A stretch of 64,000 nucleotides of DNA from Humibacter albus DSM 18994 (lineage in GTDB: Bacteria; Actinomycetota; Actinomycetes; Actinomycetales; Microbacteriaceae). The notes under the pieces were generated by a model that did not search any database, was not told the DNA's origin, and was given only the letters and a program-made list of their open reading frames with translations. Positions within the stretch are counted from its first letter, which is position 1. The number at the start of each line of letters is the position of its first letter. The DNA lies in the NCBI RefSeq assembly GCF_000421825.1, contig NZ_ATXT01000019.1, forward strand, positions 109,844 through 173,843. Reading direction: 5' to 3'. A program made the position numbers and the translations under genes. This document shows positions 17,306-25,792 of this stretch, piece after piece.

Positions 17306-17335
17306 CCGCCCACCGGTCGTACGACCGGTGGGCGG
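17306..17335 (-). other. Perfect 30-bp palindrome between binding-protein and permease genes
   Basis: Two 15-bp arms (CCGCCCACCGGTCGT and its complement) with no spacer, 12 bp after the binding-protein stop. In sugar ABC operons a hairpin here usually lowers transcription into the permeases or stabilises the binding-protein mRNA, giving excess binding protein. Confidence 0.65.
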
Positions 17336-17347
17336 TTGATCCGGTCG

Positions 17348-18673
17348 CTACTTGGCCGAAGCCCAGGATGACTGGATCTGCTGTTGCACTTGCGATTGCG
17401 ACGTGCCGTTGACCCAGTCGACCATGCCCTTCCAGAAGGCGGTCTCCACGACGTTCGGCATGGCGTCATCCGCGCCGAACCGGAATGTCGTGTTGGGGTC
17501 CTGCAGGAGCTTGATCGCGTTGTTGAGCAACGGGTCCGACACGTTCGAGGCATCCACACCCTTGTTCGCGCTGAGGAAGCTCGCGTCCTTGACCTTGACG
17601 AGGCTGTTCGCCCAGTCGGCGCTGGAGAGGTACTGCATGACCTTCTTCGTGGCGGCGTTGTCGTTGAATGCGGCGGCGAAGTCGCCACCGCCGGTGACCG
17701 CGTTCACCTTGCCGGTCTTCGACGGCAGCGGGAACGCCCAGATGTCGCCGTCGGGACCGATCTTCGGCACATTGCCGGCCGCCGTCTTCGTGGTGGCGAA
17801 ACTGGCCTCGAGGAACGTGGCCTGGTTGGTCAGCGCGCACGTGCCGTTGGCCATCGGAGTCGCCACGTCGCCGAACGCCGTCGAGTTGATCGACGTGACG
17901 CCGCCGAAGCCCGCGTTGACGTACTTCGGGTTGAGCAGGACCTTGCCGAGCTGGGTGAAGGCGTTGCCGATCGACGAGTCAGTGAACTTGGTGTCGCCCT
18001 TCACCCACGCGTCATAGGTCTTCGGGCCGGAGAACCCGAGAACGACCTCGGCGAGTTGGTCCGCTCCCGGCCAGCCTGACGACGTGCCGGAGTTGAAGCC
18101 CGCGCACCACGGCGGCTTGCCCGTCTTCTGCTCGATGGTCGAGGTCAGGTCGAGCAGCTGCTGGTACGTCTTCGGAACGCTGACGCCCCACTTCTTGAAG
18201 TTCGACGGGCTGTACCAGACGTAACCCTTCACACTGGCATCCAGCGGCGTGGCATACATCTTGCCGCCCGAGGTGACGTATCCCTGCCAGTCGTCCGAGA
18301 AGCCCTTCTTGACGTTGGCCTTCGTGGTCGAGTCGACCGCGCTGACCTTGCCGGTCTGGATCGCGGCGGAGAGGAGGCCCGGTTGCGGGAAGAAGGCGAT
18401 GTCGGGCAGCGAACCACCCTGCAGCTTCGTGGCGATGTTGGTCGTGAAGTCCTTGTCACCCGTGTAATTGATGGTGATGTCGTTCTTCTTCGCCCAGTCG
18501 GCCCAGGATGACCGGAACTCCTGTGCCTCGGTGCCGGTGTCGGGACTGTAGATCGTCACGACCGACTTGCCGGAACTGGACGAGCCGCCGGAACTGGTGC
18601 TGGAGCATCCTGCCAGCATCATGGCTCCGACGGCGAGTGCAGATGTCGCGGCGAGCAAGCGACGTGCGCGCAT
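17348..18673 (-). CDS. ABC sugar-binding lipoprotein
   Basis: 441 residues with GAGGAG before the ATG. The signal MRARRLLAATSALAVGAM ends in lipobox LAGC (Cys23), followed by a Ser-rich linker. The mature part has the SBP_bac_1 pattern (SPDTGTEAQEF, SLPDIAFFPQPGL, YVWYSPSNFKKWG, MANGTCALTNQA). It delivers sugar to the permease pair encoded directly downstream, and a palindrome separates it from them. It is not closely similar to the binding protein at 983-2323, so the two systems probably take different sugars. Substrate unknown. Confidence 0.9.
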   Translation of the reverse strand: MRARRLLAATSALAVGAMMLAGCSSTSSGGSSSSGKSVVTIYSPDTGTEAQEFRSSWADWAKKNDITINYTGDKDFTTNIATKLQGGSLPDIAFFPQPGLLSAAIQTGKVSAVDSTTKANVKKGFSDDWQGYVTSGGKMYATPLDASVKGYVWYSPSNFKKWGVSVPKTYQQLLDLTSTIEQKTGKPPWCAGFNSGTSSGWPGADQLAEVVLGFSGPKTYDAWVKGDTKFTDSSIGNAFTQLGKVLLNPKYVNAGFGGVTSINSTAFGDVATPMANGTCALTNQATFLEASFATTKTAAGNVPKIGPDGDIWAFPLPSKTGKVNAVTGGGDFAAAFNDNAATKKVMQYLSSADWANSLVKVKDASFLSANKGVDASNVSDPLLNNAIKLLQDPNTTFRFGADDAMPNVVETAFWKGMVDWVNGTSQSQVQQQIQSSWASAK

Positions 18674-18903
18674 GAGCGTCTCCTCTCCTCGGTTTTCAAG
18701 GGCGAGCCGCTACTCCACGGAACGACCGCTGCGGCGACCCTGGGAGGCCGATGAACGGCCCCTGCCCACGTTAGTCCGACGTATGCCGACTGTCGCAAGA
18801 TGGAACCGAATCGACGCATTCCGGCCGCGACATACGCCTCGCAGGTGCGCATCTGCGCATTTCGGGTAGGGATAACGCCGGATTATCGTCCCGAGATGAG
18901 ACG

Positions 18904-18944
18904 CAGACACCGCCGGGGATTCGCTCGCTGCCCGGCGGTGTCTG
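18904..18944 (-). terminator. Stem-loop after the second MFS gene
   Basis: A 14-bp perfect stem (CAGACACCGCCGGG and its complement at 18931-18944) with a 13-nt loop, 25 bp past the MFS stop. Strong but without a U-tract. The remaining 18674-18903 should hold the promoter of the binding-protein gene; nothing decisive is visible. Confidence 0.65.
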
Positions 18945-18968
18945 ACGGATTCGTGTGGCGCGGACGGC

Positions 18969-20264
18969 TCAGTCCGCGTCTCCAAGGCCGATCGCCTCCG
19001 CCTCGACCACCACGTCTTCCTCCGATCCGTCGGCACGACGCAGTGCCCGGCGGCCGACGATGATGATGAGCGTCGCGATCACCAGGGTGAGCGCACCGAA
19101 GAAGAACGGTACGGCGGCCCCGAACGCGTTGCCAAGCGCCGCCGCGACAGGAGGAGCGATGGCGCCACCGAGGAAGCGCACGCCGGAGTACGCCGACGAC
19201 GCGACAGGACGCGGCAAGTCCGTGGCCTCCATCGAGCACTCGGTGAGCAACGTGTTGAGGATGCCGAGGAAGATGCCGCCGACGATCACGAGGACGATGA
19301 TCGCTACGACCGACTGCACGAACAGAGCGATCAGCAGTAGATCGAGCGCCAGAACGGGGATCACGGCGATCAGCACTGTGGTGCGGCGCATGCGGTTGGT
19401 CAGCGCCGGGGCGATCCACACCGAGGAGATGGCCAGCGCGATTCCCCATCCGGTGAAGATCAGACCGAGCGGGATGGCGGCATCCAAACCGATTTTCGCC
19501 AGCGCGAACGGCGTATAGGCCAGGAGCACGAAGAAGCCCATGTTGTAGAACAGTGCGGCCGAGGCCATCACGCCGAGCCCGGGCTTCGCGAGCCCGCGGA
19601 ACGGCGCCGTGAGCTTGGTCGGAACCGGCTTGGCCTCGGAGCCCTTGCGCAGCATGGTCGCGATCGCTACGAAACCGACCGCCATCAGCGTGGCGGTGCC
19701 GAAGAACGGCCCACGCCACGACACGTTGCCGAGGAGGCCGCCGACGAGCGGCCCGAGCGCCATGCCCAGGCCGAGCGCGGCCTCGTACAAGATGATCGCC
19801 TGCGCGGCGCCCCCGGATGCGGCGCCGACGATCGCGGCGAGCGCCGTGGAGATGAACAGCGCGTTGCCCAGGCCCCAGCCCGCCCGGAATCCGATGATGT
19901 CCCACACCGATCCGCTGGCGCCGGCGAGCGCGGCGAACACCACGATCACGGCGAGGCCGATCAGCAGCGTCTTCTTCGTGCCGATGCGGGTCGACAGCCA
20001 GCTCGTGAAGAACATGGCCGCACCCGTAATGGCGAGGTAGGTCGTGAAGAGCAGCTCGGTCTGGGCATCCGTCGCCTTCAGGCTGTGCGCGATCGCGGGC
20101 AGGATCGGGTCGACGAGGCCGATGCCCATGAACGAGACGACGCAAGCGAACGCGACGGCCCAGACGGCGATCGGCTGGTGGAGGATGCCTTTGCCTCCGG
20201 AGTGCCCGCCCGCAGCGTGGACCGGGGTGTGAAGTTCGGTGGGATTGTCGTCAGTGCGTGTCAT
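18969..20264 (-). CDS. MFS drug:proton antiporter-like transporter
   Basis: 431 residues with twelve spans. The N-terminal half has FACVVSFMGIGLVDPILP, the typical first helix of MFS multidrug exporters (motif D1-like), then STRIGTKKTLLIGL (motif A variant) and GPLVGGLLGNVSWRGPFF (motif C, antiporter-type). The N-terminus is His/Gly-rich and the C-terminus acidic. A MarR gene lies 9 bp upstream in the same operon, with its own operator-containing promoter, so efflux is probably induced when a ligand releases MarR. Substrate unknown. Confidence 0.88.
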   Translation of the reverse strand: MTRTDDNPTELHTPVHAAGGHSGGKGILHQPIAVWAVAFACVVSFMGIGLVDPILPAIAHSLKATDAQTELLFTTYLAITGAAMFFTSWLSTRIGTKKTLLIGLAVIVVFAALAGASGSVWDIIGFRAGWGLGNALFISTALAAIVGAASGGAAQAIILYEAALGLGMALGPLVGGLLGNVSWRGPFFGTATLMAVGFVAIATMLRKGSEAKPVPTKLTAPFRGLAKPGLGVMASAALFYNMGFFVLLAYTPFALAKIGLDAAIPLGLIFTGWGIALAISSVWIAPALTNRMRRTTVLIAVIPVLALDLLLIALFVQSVVAIIVLVIVGGIFLGILNTLLTECSMEATDLPRPVASSAYSGVRFLGGAIAPPVAAALGNAFGAAVPFFFGALTLVIATLIIIVGRRALRRADGSEEDVVVEAEAIGLGDAD

Positions 20265-20273
20265 CGGGGTGGG

Positions 20274-20780
20274 TCATTCGCCTTTCGCGGGAAACGTGTC
20301 GGGATCGATGTAGGCCTGATCGATGCGCGGCTGGATCAGGTCGATCGCGCGGCGCACGGTCTCGCGCTCATCGTCGGAGAGGTCGGCGAACAGGGGCTGA
20401 AGTGCGCCGGCCAGGTTCGAACGCCACTCGGTGAGCTTGAGGATGCCCTTGGCCGAGATCCCGATCTGCCACGCCCGGGCGTCGGAAGCGTCGGCGATGC
20501 GCTTGACCCATTCGCGTTCGACGAGGCCCGCCACGATCTTCGTCATGGTGGGTTGAGCGACCTGACTGTGCTGGGCGAGCTCGCCCAGACGCATCGGCCC
20601 GAACTGTTGCAGCACGGCCAGCGTGCGCCAGGTGGCGGGGCCTTCTGACCCCTGGGAACTGCGGTGGGCCAGCCGCGTGACACGGCCGGCGATCTGCACG
20701 AGGTCGGTGAGGAGGAAGTGCATCTCGGCCTCGACTCCCGCGTCACCACGCACGGGAAGCGTGATCGGTTCTGTGAGCAT
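20274..20780 (-). CDS. MarR-family regulator, first gene of an efflux operon
   Basis: 168 residues. The ATG at 20780 sits 7 nt after a TATACT box and there is no Shine-Dalgarno, so translation is probably leaderless. The winged helix shows TWRTLAVLQQFGPMRLGELAQ, VAQPTMTKIVAGLVERE (recognition helix) and RIADASDARAWQIGIS (wing). It is transcribed with the MFS gene that follows it by 9 bp, and an imperfect palindrome fills the promoter spacer, which fits autorepression of the operon. Confidence 0.9.
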   Translation of the reverse strand: MLTEPITLPVRGDAGVEAEMHFLLTDLVQIAGRVTRLAHRSSQGSEGPATWRTLAVLQQFGPMRLGELAQHSQVAQPTMTKIVAGLVEREWVKRIADASDARAWQIGISAKGILKLTEWRSNLAGALQPLFADLSDDERETVRRAIDLIQPRIDQAYIDPDTFPAKGE

Positions 20781-20787
20781 GGATTCC

Positions 20788-20816
20788 AGTATACATAGCC
20801 TTGCTATATATCTCAA
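20788..20816 (-). promoter_or_regulatory. Promoter of the MarR-MFS operon with built-in operator
   Basis: TTGAGA (20811-20816), exactly 17 bp, TATACT (20788-20793), then 7 nt to the ATG. The spacer is an inverted repeat, ATAGC-CTT-GCTAT with 8 of 10 positions matching over the full arms (20790-20812), so MarR binding would directly block polymerase. Confidence 0.7.
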
Positions 20817-21012
20817 TTCGGCCTTACTCCAGGCGCTACAGGGTCGCACTGCATCATCGCCGCCCGACATGACGGTCCGCGCTCTCTCGCCGAAGACATC
20901 CCGCTTTGGCATGTTTTCGGGCCGATGTCCTGTTGGGCGCCAGCACGCAGGGCCTCCACGCTGGTGCCGCGGGTTGCTGGCAGCAGGCACAGCAACGACA
21001 GCAGGCACGACA

Positions 21013-21044
21013 AAGGGCGCCACCCCGTACGGGATGACGCCCTT
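21013..21044 (-). terminator. Terminator of the rplJ-rplL operon
   Basis: AAGGGCG pairs with CGCCCTT, with an inner CATCCC/GGGGTG stem and GTAC loop, followed on the minus strand by TTTG. It lies 58 bp beyond rplL. The rest of 20821-21101 holds only short CAGCAGGCAC direct repeats. Confidence 0.75.
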
Positions 21045-21101
21045 GCCTGTTCCGCCCGACCCAGGGTCGGAACGGGAACGGTGCCCCTACCGGGGCGGGG
21101 A

Positions 21102-21497
21102 CTACTTGAGGGTGACGGTGGCGCCGGCCTCTTCGAGCGAAGCCTTCGCCTTGTCGGCAGCCTCCTTGTTGACGCCCTCGAGGATCGCCTTCGGCGCGCC
21201 GTCGACGGCAGCCTTCGCGTCGCCCAGACCGAGCGAGGTCAGCTCGCGCACGACCTTGATGACCTGGATCTTCTTGTCACCGGCGGCCTCGAGGATGACG
21301 TCGAACGAGTCCTTCTCCTCGGCCTCCTCCGCGCCTGCACCGGCACCACCGGCAGCCGGAGCGGCGGCCACGGCGACGGGGGCGGCGGCGGTGACCTCGA
21401 AGGTCTCCTCGAACGCCTTGACGAACTCCGACAGCTCGATGAGCGTCAGACCCTTGAACTGCTCGAGCAGTTCCTCAGTGGAAAGCTTGTCAGCCAT
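21102..21497 (-). CDS. rplL: 50S ribosomal protein L7/L12
   Basis: 131 residues, slightly longer than the enteric protein. Helical dimerisation N-domain ([20 protein letters not shown]), an Ala/Pro/Gly hinge ([15 protein letters not shown]) and the globular C-domain with [21 protein letters not shown] and [17 protein letters not shown], which contacts translation factors. It forms the ribosomal stalk with L10, encoded upstream. GGAG precedes the ATG. It is the last gene before a strong terminator; rpoB does not follow. Confidence 0.97.
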   Translation of the reverse strand: MADKLSTEELLEQFKGLTLIELSEFVKAFEETFEVTAAAPVAVAAAPAAGGAGAGAEEAEEKDSFDVILEAAGDKKIQVIKVVRELTSLGLGDAKAAVDGAPKAILEGVNKEAADKAKASLEEAGATVTLK

Positions 21498-21570
21498 TTT
21501 TCTTCTCCTTGGTTTGTTGCGTTACTCACCGCGGCGAAGCATCCATTCCCGTGACAGGGAAAGCGGATGC

Positions 21571-22086
21571 CTACGCAGCGGACTCCTGCTTCGCACGCAG
21601 CGCGTCGACCGTGCGAACGGCCTGCGACAGCGGTGCGTTGAACAGATATGCGGCTCCGAACAGCGAGGCCTTGAAGGCACCGGCCAGCTTGGCCAGCAGC
21701 ACCTCACGGGACTCGAGGTCGGCGAGCTTGCCTACCTCTTCGGCGGAAAGCGCGGCGCCATCGAAGTAGCCGCCCTTCACCACGAGAAGAGGGTTCGCCT
21801 TGGCGAAGTCGCGAAGACCCTTGGCGACGTTCACGGGGTCACCGTGCACGAACGCGATCGCGGACGGTCCGGCGAGCTCGTCGTCGAACGCCGAGATGCC
21901 GGCGTTGTTCGCCGCGATCTTGGTCAGCGTGTTCTTCACCACGGCGTAGGTCGCGTCTGCACTGATAGACCTGCGGAGCTCCTTGAGCTTCGCAACAGAC
22001 AGACCGCGGTACTCGGTCAGCAGAACGGCGGTCGAGCTCTTGAACTTGTCTTCGAGCTCGGCAACCGTGGCTTCCTTGTTCGCCAT
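21571..22086 (-). CDS. rplJ: 50S ribosomal protein L10
   Basis: 171 residues. The ATG at 22086 is chosen over a GTG six bases earlier because AGAGGAG lies at proper distance only for the ATG, giving [15 protein letters not shown]. Typical features are [32 protein letters not shown] and a C-terminal helix that binds L7/L12 dimers. L10 represses its own operon by binding the mRNA leader, and the region upstream contains an L10-leader-like RNA. Confidence 0.96.
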   Translation of the reverse strand: MANKEATVAELEDKFKSSTAVLLTEYRGLSVAKLKELRRSISADATYAVVKNTLTKIAANNAGISAFDDELAGPSAIAFVHGDPVNVAKGLRDFAKANPLLVVKGGYFDGAALSAEEVGKLADLESREVLLAKLAGAFKASLFGAAYLFNAPLSQAVRTVDALRAKQESAA

Positions 22087-22124
22087 GGCCACTCCTCTTA
22101 CATACGAGACGCGCTGCGGATGCT

Positions 22125-22330
22125 GCGCGCCGCCCGAGGCCGGCCGGAGAAAGCAAAAGCTCCGTGCGCAGGCACGGAGCGTGTCGGATGCCGTCGAGCG
22201 GCCATCTTCTCGTTCTCACCTGCGCGGGCCGTCTCGTTTCGGATCGCACGAGGTGCGTTCCGGCTCGAGAACCTTCGATCGGCGTGCGAGCACGACGATG
22301 ACCGGCGGTCTTGGGCTCCCACAAGGTTAC
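22125..22330 (-). ncRNA. Candidate L10 leader RNA of rplJ-rplL
   Basis: The leader carries the stretch CCCAAGACCGCCGG and, further on, GCGCAGGTGAG, similar to the conserved kink-turn side of actinobacterial L10 leaders. It ends with a 9-bp hairpin (22159-22180, GCTCCGTGC/GCACGGAGC) followed by TTTTGCTTT on the minus strand, which looks like an attenuator. Assignment is from memory of the motif and position; a covariance-model search would decide. Confidence 0.5.
22159..22180 (-). terminator. Attenuator-like hairpin in the rplJ leader
   Basis: Perfect 9-bp stem with 4-nt loop and a T-rich tail (22150-22158 read on the minus strand), 73 nt before rplJ. It could allow autogenous control of rplJL by L10 through premature termination. 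Confidence 0.55.
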
Positions 22331-22410
22331 GTGAGGAACCCCGAATGCCCAAATCGGCGTCACCTTCTCCCCACACCGTCACCCGAGCAATAGTTGATGG
22401 ATGCCATTAG

Positions 22411-22440
22411 TTGACAATTGTGCACTATTTATCTATAGTG
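22411..22440 (+). promoter_or_regulatory. Near-consensus promoter with MarR-type operator before the DHA2 transporter
   Basis: TTGACA (22411-22416), 17 bp, TATAGT (22434-22439). An inverted repeat CACTAT-TTATCT-ATAGTG (22423-22440) covers the -10, and a TTGACAA/TTGTCAA pair (22411-22417, 22446-22452) brackets the site. The MarR gene co-transcribed downstream is the natural repressor. Confidence 0.7.
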
Positions 22441-22572
22441 GATGTTTGTCAACGGATGCGGGCACCCTTCGGTCACCCTCTCGCGGAATCCCCAGAGGGC
22501 GCGCTCTCGCAGTCGCTTCCTCACGACCCTTCTCGCAGTCCCTCCCCTTCGCAGACCAAGGAGTCCCCTTCT

Positions 22573-24384
22573 ATGACGCACGCCGCAACAAGAGCCCCGG
22601 ACGCCACCACCGGCGCCCCTCGCATGTCACAGCGACAGGTGCTCGAGGCGCTTTCGGGCCTGCTGCTCGGCATGTTCGTCTCGATCCTCGCGGGAACAGT
22701 CGTCTCCAACTCGCTGCCGAAGATCGTCTCCGACCTCAAAGGCGACCAGACCGCCTATACGTGGGTCGTGGTCGCCACTCTGCTCGCCACCACGGTCACG
22801 ACGCCGATCTGGGGCAAACTTGCCGACCTGTTCAACCGCAAGCTCCTGATCCAGCTCGCTCTCGCCGTCTTCGTGATCGGCTCCGCTCTCGCGGGCTTCT
22901 CGCAGGATTCCGGCATGCTGATCGGGTTCCGCATCGTGCAGGGCCTCGGCGCGGGCGGTCTGACCGCGCTCAGCCAGGTCATCATGGCCGACATCATCAG
23001 CCCGCGCGAACGCGGCAAGTACATGGGCATCTTCGGCGCCATCATGGCCATCGGCACGGTCGGCGGCCCGCTTCTCGGCGGCGTGCTCACGGACTCCGTC
23101 GGTTGGCGCTGGAACTTCTACATCGGCGTTCCCTTCGCCATCGTCGCGATCATCCTGCTGCAGACCACGCTGCACCTGCCGAAGCGACCGAAGCAGAAGG
23201 TGTCGATCGACTACCTCGGCGCGGTGCTCATCGCCGCCGGCGTCTCGGCGCTGCTGGTCTGGGTGTCGCTCGCCGGCCAGGCCGGCCAGTTCGACTGGAT
23301 CTCCCCCACCAGCTTCTGGATGGTCGCCGGTGCTGCCGCCGCGCTGATCGCCGCCGTGCTCGTGGAGCTGAAGGCCAAGGATCCTGTGCTTCCGCTGCGC
23401 CTGTTCAAGAACCGCACGTTCACGTTCGCGGTCATCGCCAGCCTCTCCGTCGGCGTCGCCATGTTCGGCACCTCGGTATTCCTCGGCCAGTACATGCAGC
23501 TGGCGCGCGGCGCGACGCCGACCGAGTCGGGGCTGCTGACGCTGCCGATGATCGGCGGGTTGCTCATCTCCTCCGTCGTGATCGGGCAGATCATCAGTCG
23601 CACCGGCAAGTGGAAGGCCTTCATGGTGTCGGGCAGCGTGCTGCTCATCGCGGGCCTGTTCCTGATGGGGACCATCGACTACGACACGAACTACGTGGTG
23701 CTGTCGATCTACATGTTCGTGCTCGGCTGCGGTGTCGGCATGGTCATGCAGAACCTGGTGCTCGTGGTGCAGAACGTGGTCGCGCCTTCGGAGATGGGCG
23801 TGGCGAGCTCCGCTGTCACGTTCTTCCGCAGCCTCGGCGGCACGGCCGGCGTCTCGGCGCTCGGCTCCGTGCTCGGCACCCAGGTGGCGAATCACCTCAC
23901 CGATGACGGCGCCGCACTCGGCAAGGCCATCGCGCATCTCGGCGCGGCCGGCGCTCCGATCGCAAAGGCGCTGCAGAGCGGCACGATCCCTGCCGTCTCC
24001 GCGCTGCCGCAGAGCGTGCGCGTGATCGTCGAGTCCGCGTACGGCCAGTCCGTCGCGTTCGTGTTCCTCTGCGCCGTGCCGCTCGCTGTGCTCACCCTGA
24101 TCGCGGTGTGCCTACTGCCGAACAAGAAGCTGGGCGAGAAGACGGCGATCGAACGACAGCATGACGAGGACGCGGCATCCGCTCGCATGGATTCGTTGGG
24201 CGAGTCCACGATCGAACGCGTGGCGACCGAGATCATCGGCGACGCCGAGGCGCTGATCGCCGCCGAGCCGATGGATGCCGCCACCTCGCTCTCCGACGCC
24301 GGCCACGCTCGCGAGACGACCGGCTATGCGCGGCGGAGTGCGGGCATCCGCGACACCGATTCCGAAGAAGCCGGATCGCTATGA
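22573..24384 (+). CDS. DHA2-family (EmrB/QacA type) MFS multidrug exporter
   Basis: 603 residues; ATG at 22573 with AAGGAG 9 nt upstream. Fourteen spans are expected: FVSILAGTVVSNSLPKIVSDL (first helix with motif D1 form), GKLADLFNRKLLIQLALAVF (motif A) and IGTVGGPLLGGVLTDSVGWRWNFYI (motif C, antiporter signature, positions about 155-180). The final 80 residues are a hydrophilic cytoplasmic tail rich in Glu/Ala. The stop overlaps the start of a MarR gene (ATGA), and a strong promoter with an operator-like palindrome precedes it. Probably an inducible drug or antiseptic exporter driven by the proton gradient. Confidence 0.9.
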   Translation: MTHAATRAPDATTGAPRMSQRQVLEALSGLLLGMFVSILAGTVVSNSLPKIVSDLKGDQTAYTWVVVATLLATTVTTPIWGKLADLFNRKLLIQLALAVFVIGSALAGFSQDSGMLIGFRIVQGLGAGGLTALSQVIMADIISPRERGKYMGIFGAIMAIGTVGGPLLGGVLTDSVGWRWNFYIGVPFAIVAIILLQTTLHLPKRPKQKVSIDYLGAVLIAAGVSALLVWVSLAGQAGQFDWISPTSFWMVAGAAAALIAAVLVELKAKDPVLPLRLFKNRTFTFAVIASLSVGVAMFGTSVFLGQYMQLARGATPTESGLLTLPMIGGLLISSVVIGQIISRTGKWKAFMVSGSVLLIAGLFLMGTIDYDTNYVVLSIYMFVLGCGVGMVMQNLVLVVQNVVAPSEMGVASSAVTFFRSLGGTAGVSALGSVLGTQVANHLTDDGAALGKAIAHLGAAGAPIAKALQSGTIPAVSALPQSVRVIVESAYGQSVAFVFLCAVPLAVLTLIAVCLLPNKKLGEKTAIERQHDEDAASARMDSLGESTIERVATEIIGDAEALIAAEPMDAATSLSDAGHARETTGYARRSAGIRDTDSEEAGSL

Positions 24385-24869
24385 TTCCGACCATGACCGA
24401 GAGCGATCGCGCCACTGCGCCCGATGTCGCCGGCGACGCGAACGGGCTCGGCGACGCGATCGCCGCGGTCGAGCGGGAGTTCGGTGCCCTGTTCGTGCGG
24501 CTGCGGGGTCGCCATCGCGCGGAGGCGTACGAGTTCGATCCGCAGGTGCCGCAGTTCGGCTACCTGATGATCAGCGCGCTCGCCCGCCGCGGACGCATGC
24601 ACGCCGGTGCGCTCGCCGAGGTGCTGCAGGCAGACAAGAGCCTGGTCAGCAGGCAGGCCTCGCAGCTCGAGGAGCTCGGCCTGCTCCGCCGGGAGCAGGA
24701 CCCGCAGGATCGTCGAGCCATGTACTTCGCCATCACGGACGAGGCGCGTCGGCGCTGGACCGAGCTCTCAGAGCGCAATCAGGGCACGCTACGGAGCGCG
24801 CTCGCCGATTGGGGCGAGAAGGACCTCCGGCTGTTCGCCCGGCTCCTGCATCGCATGAACGAGATCTGA
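24381..24869 (+). CDS. MarR-family regulator of the DHA2 exporter
   Basis: 162 residues if the overlapping ATG at 24381 is used; an ATG at 24393 is also possible. Winged helix: GYLMISALARRGRMHAGALA, LQADKSLVSRQASQLEELG and REQDPQDRRAMYFAITDEA, the D-x-R wing typical of MarR. Translational coupling to the exporter gene by a 4-bp overlap indicates one operon, and the regulator likely acts on the palindrome at the 22.4-kb promoter. Confidence 0.92.
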   Translation: MIPTMTESDRATAPDVAGDANGLGDAIAAVEREFGALFVRLRGRHRAEAYEFDPQVPQFGYLMISALARRGRMHAGALAEVLQADKSLVSRQASQLEELGLLRREQDPQDRRAMYFAITDEARRRWTELSERNQGTLRSALADWGEKDLRLFARLLHRMNEI

Positions 24870-24935
24870 ACCCGCCCCTGAGCGTGGCTCGGCGCGGGTC
24901 TGCGCGGCGGCTCAGCGCGCGTCGCGGGTAGTGAC

Positions 24936-25787
24936 TCAGCGCGGGTCGCGCCAGGAGTGCTCCGGTGCGAAGCCGAGGACTCGACGGGCCTTGTCGATCG
25001 AGAGCAGCGTGTCATGCTCGCCCAGCTCCCGGTTCACGGGAACGCCGGGGAACTCGCCGGCCGCCAGCTGGGCATTCGGACGCGACGACACCGTGTCGGC
25101 CGCCGCGATCACGAACACCTCGAAACCGGTGATCTCGGCCTCAAGCGCTTTGAGGATCGCCTGCGAGCCGTCGCGCGCGTCGATGTAGCCCCACGCGTTC
25201 CAGCGCCGGTTCTTCGGGTCGGCGTCGTACTCGGGGAAGGCATCGTAGTCCTCGGGGTCCATCACGTTCGAGAACCGCAGCCCGATGATCTTGAGGCTCG
25301 GGTCCCATCTCGTGAACTGCGCCGCCATCGTCTCCTCGAGGTGCTTGACCAGCGAGTAGGTCGATTCCGGCCGGCCCGGGTACTCCTCGTCGATCGGCAG
25401 ATAGGGCGGGTCGATCGCGAACGGCAGCCCGAGCACGGTCTCGCTCGATGCGTAGACGATGTTGCGGATGCCGAGGGTGCGGGCCGCCTGGAACACGTGG
25501 TGCGTGCTCAGGATGTTGTTCTCGAACGTGGCCACGTCGCTTCGGAGGCCCGGGGCCGGGATCGCCCCGAGGTGCGCGATCGCGTCGTAGGGCGCCGGCG
25601 CCGCGCCGTCACGCACGCCGGCGAGAGCGTCGATGACCTGGCCGTAGTCGGTCAGGTCGACCTGCAGGAATCCGGGGCCGCGAGTGCCGACGATGTCGAG
25701 CGCCGTCACATCGTGTCCCGCCTGACGCAGCACGGTCAGGGCCGTGCGCCCGAGTTTGCCGGATGCCCCGGTGAGTGCGATTCGCAT
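24936..25787 (-). CDS. NAD-dependent epimerase/dehydratase (extended SDR)
   Basis: 283 residues. The Rossmann motif TGASGKLG lies at residues 6-13, IAHLGAIPAP follows, and the catalytic pair is YSLVK with an upstream SSET. Length and LDIVG acidic residue after beta-2 point to NAD(H). Such proteins act on nucleotide sugars or sugar acids (for example uronate dehydrogenases, which share the GATGKLG-VD pattern). No sugar operon adjoins it; it sits alone between a MarR gene and the histidine kinase operon. Confidence 0.8.
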   Translation of the reverse strand: MRIALTGASGKLGRTALTVLRQAGHDVTALDIVGTRGPGFLQVDLTDYGQVIDALAGVRDGAAPAPYDAIAHLGAIPAPGLRSDVATFENNILSTHHVFQAARTLGIRNIVYASSETVLGLPFAIDPPYLPIDEEYPGRPESTYSLVKHLEETMAAQFTRWDPSLKIIGLRFSNVMDPEDYDAFPEYDADPKNRRWNAWGYIDARDGSQAILKALEAEITGFEVFVIAAADTVSSRPNAQLAAGEFPGVPVNRELGEHDTLLSIDKARRVLGFAPEHSWRDPR

Positions 25788-25792
25788 GAGCG

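Noticed and set aside
24880..24955. CAGCGCGGGTCGCG near-repeats after the MarR gene
   Set aside because: Only two or three imperfect copies in GC-rich DNA at gene ends; too weak to call an element.
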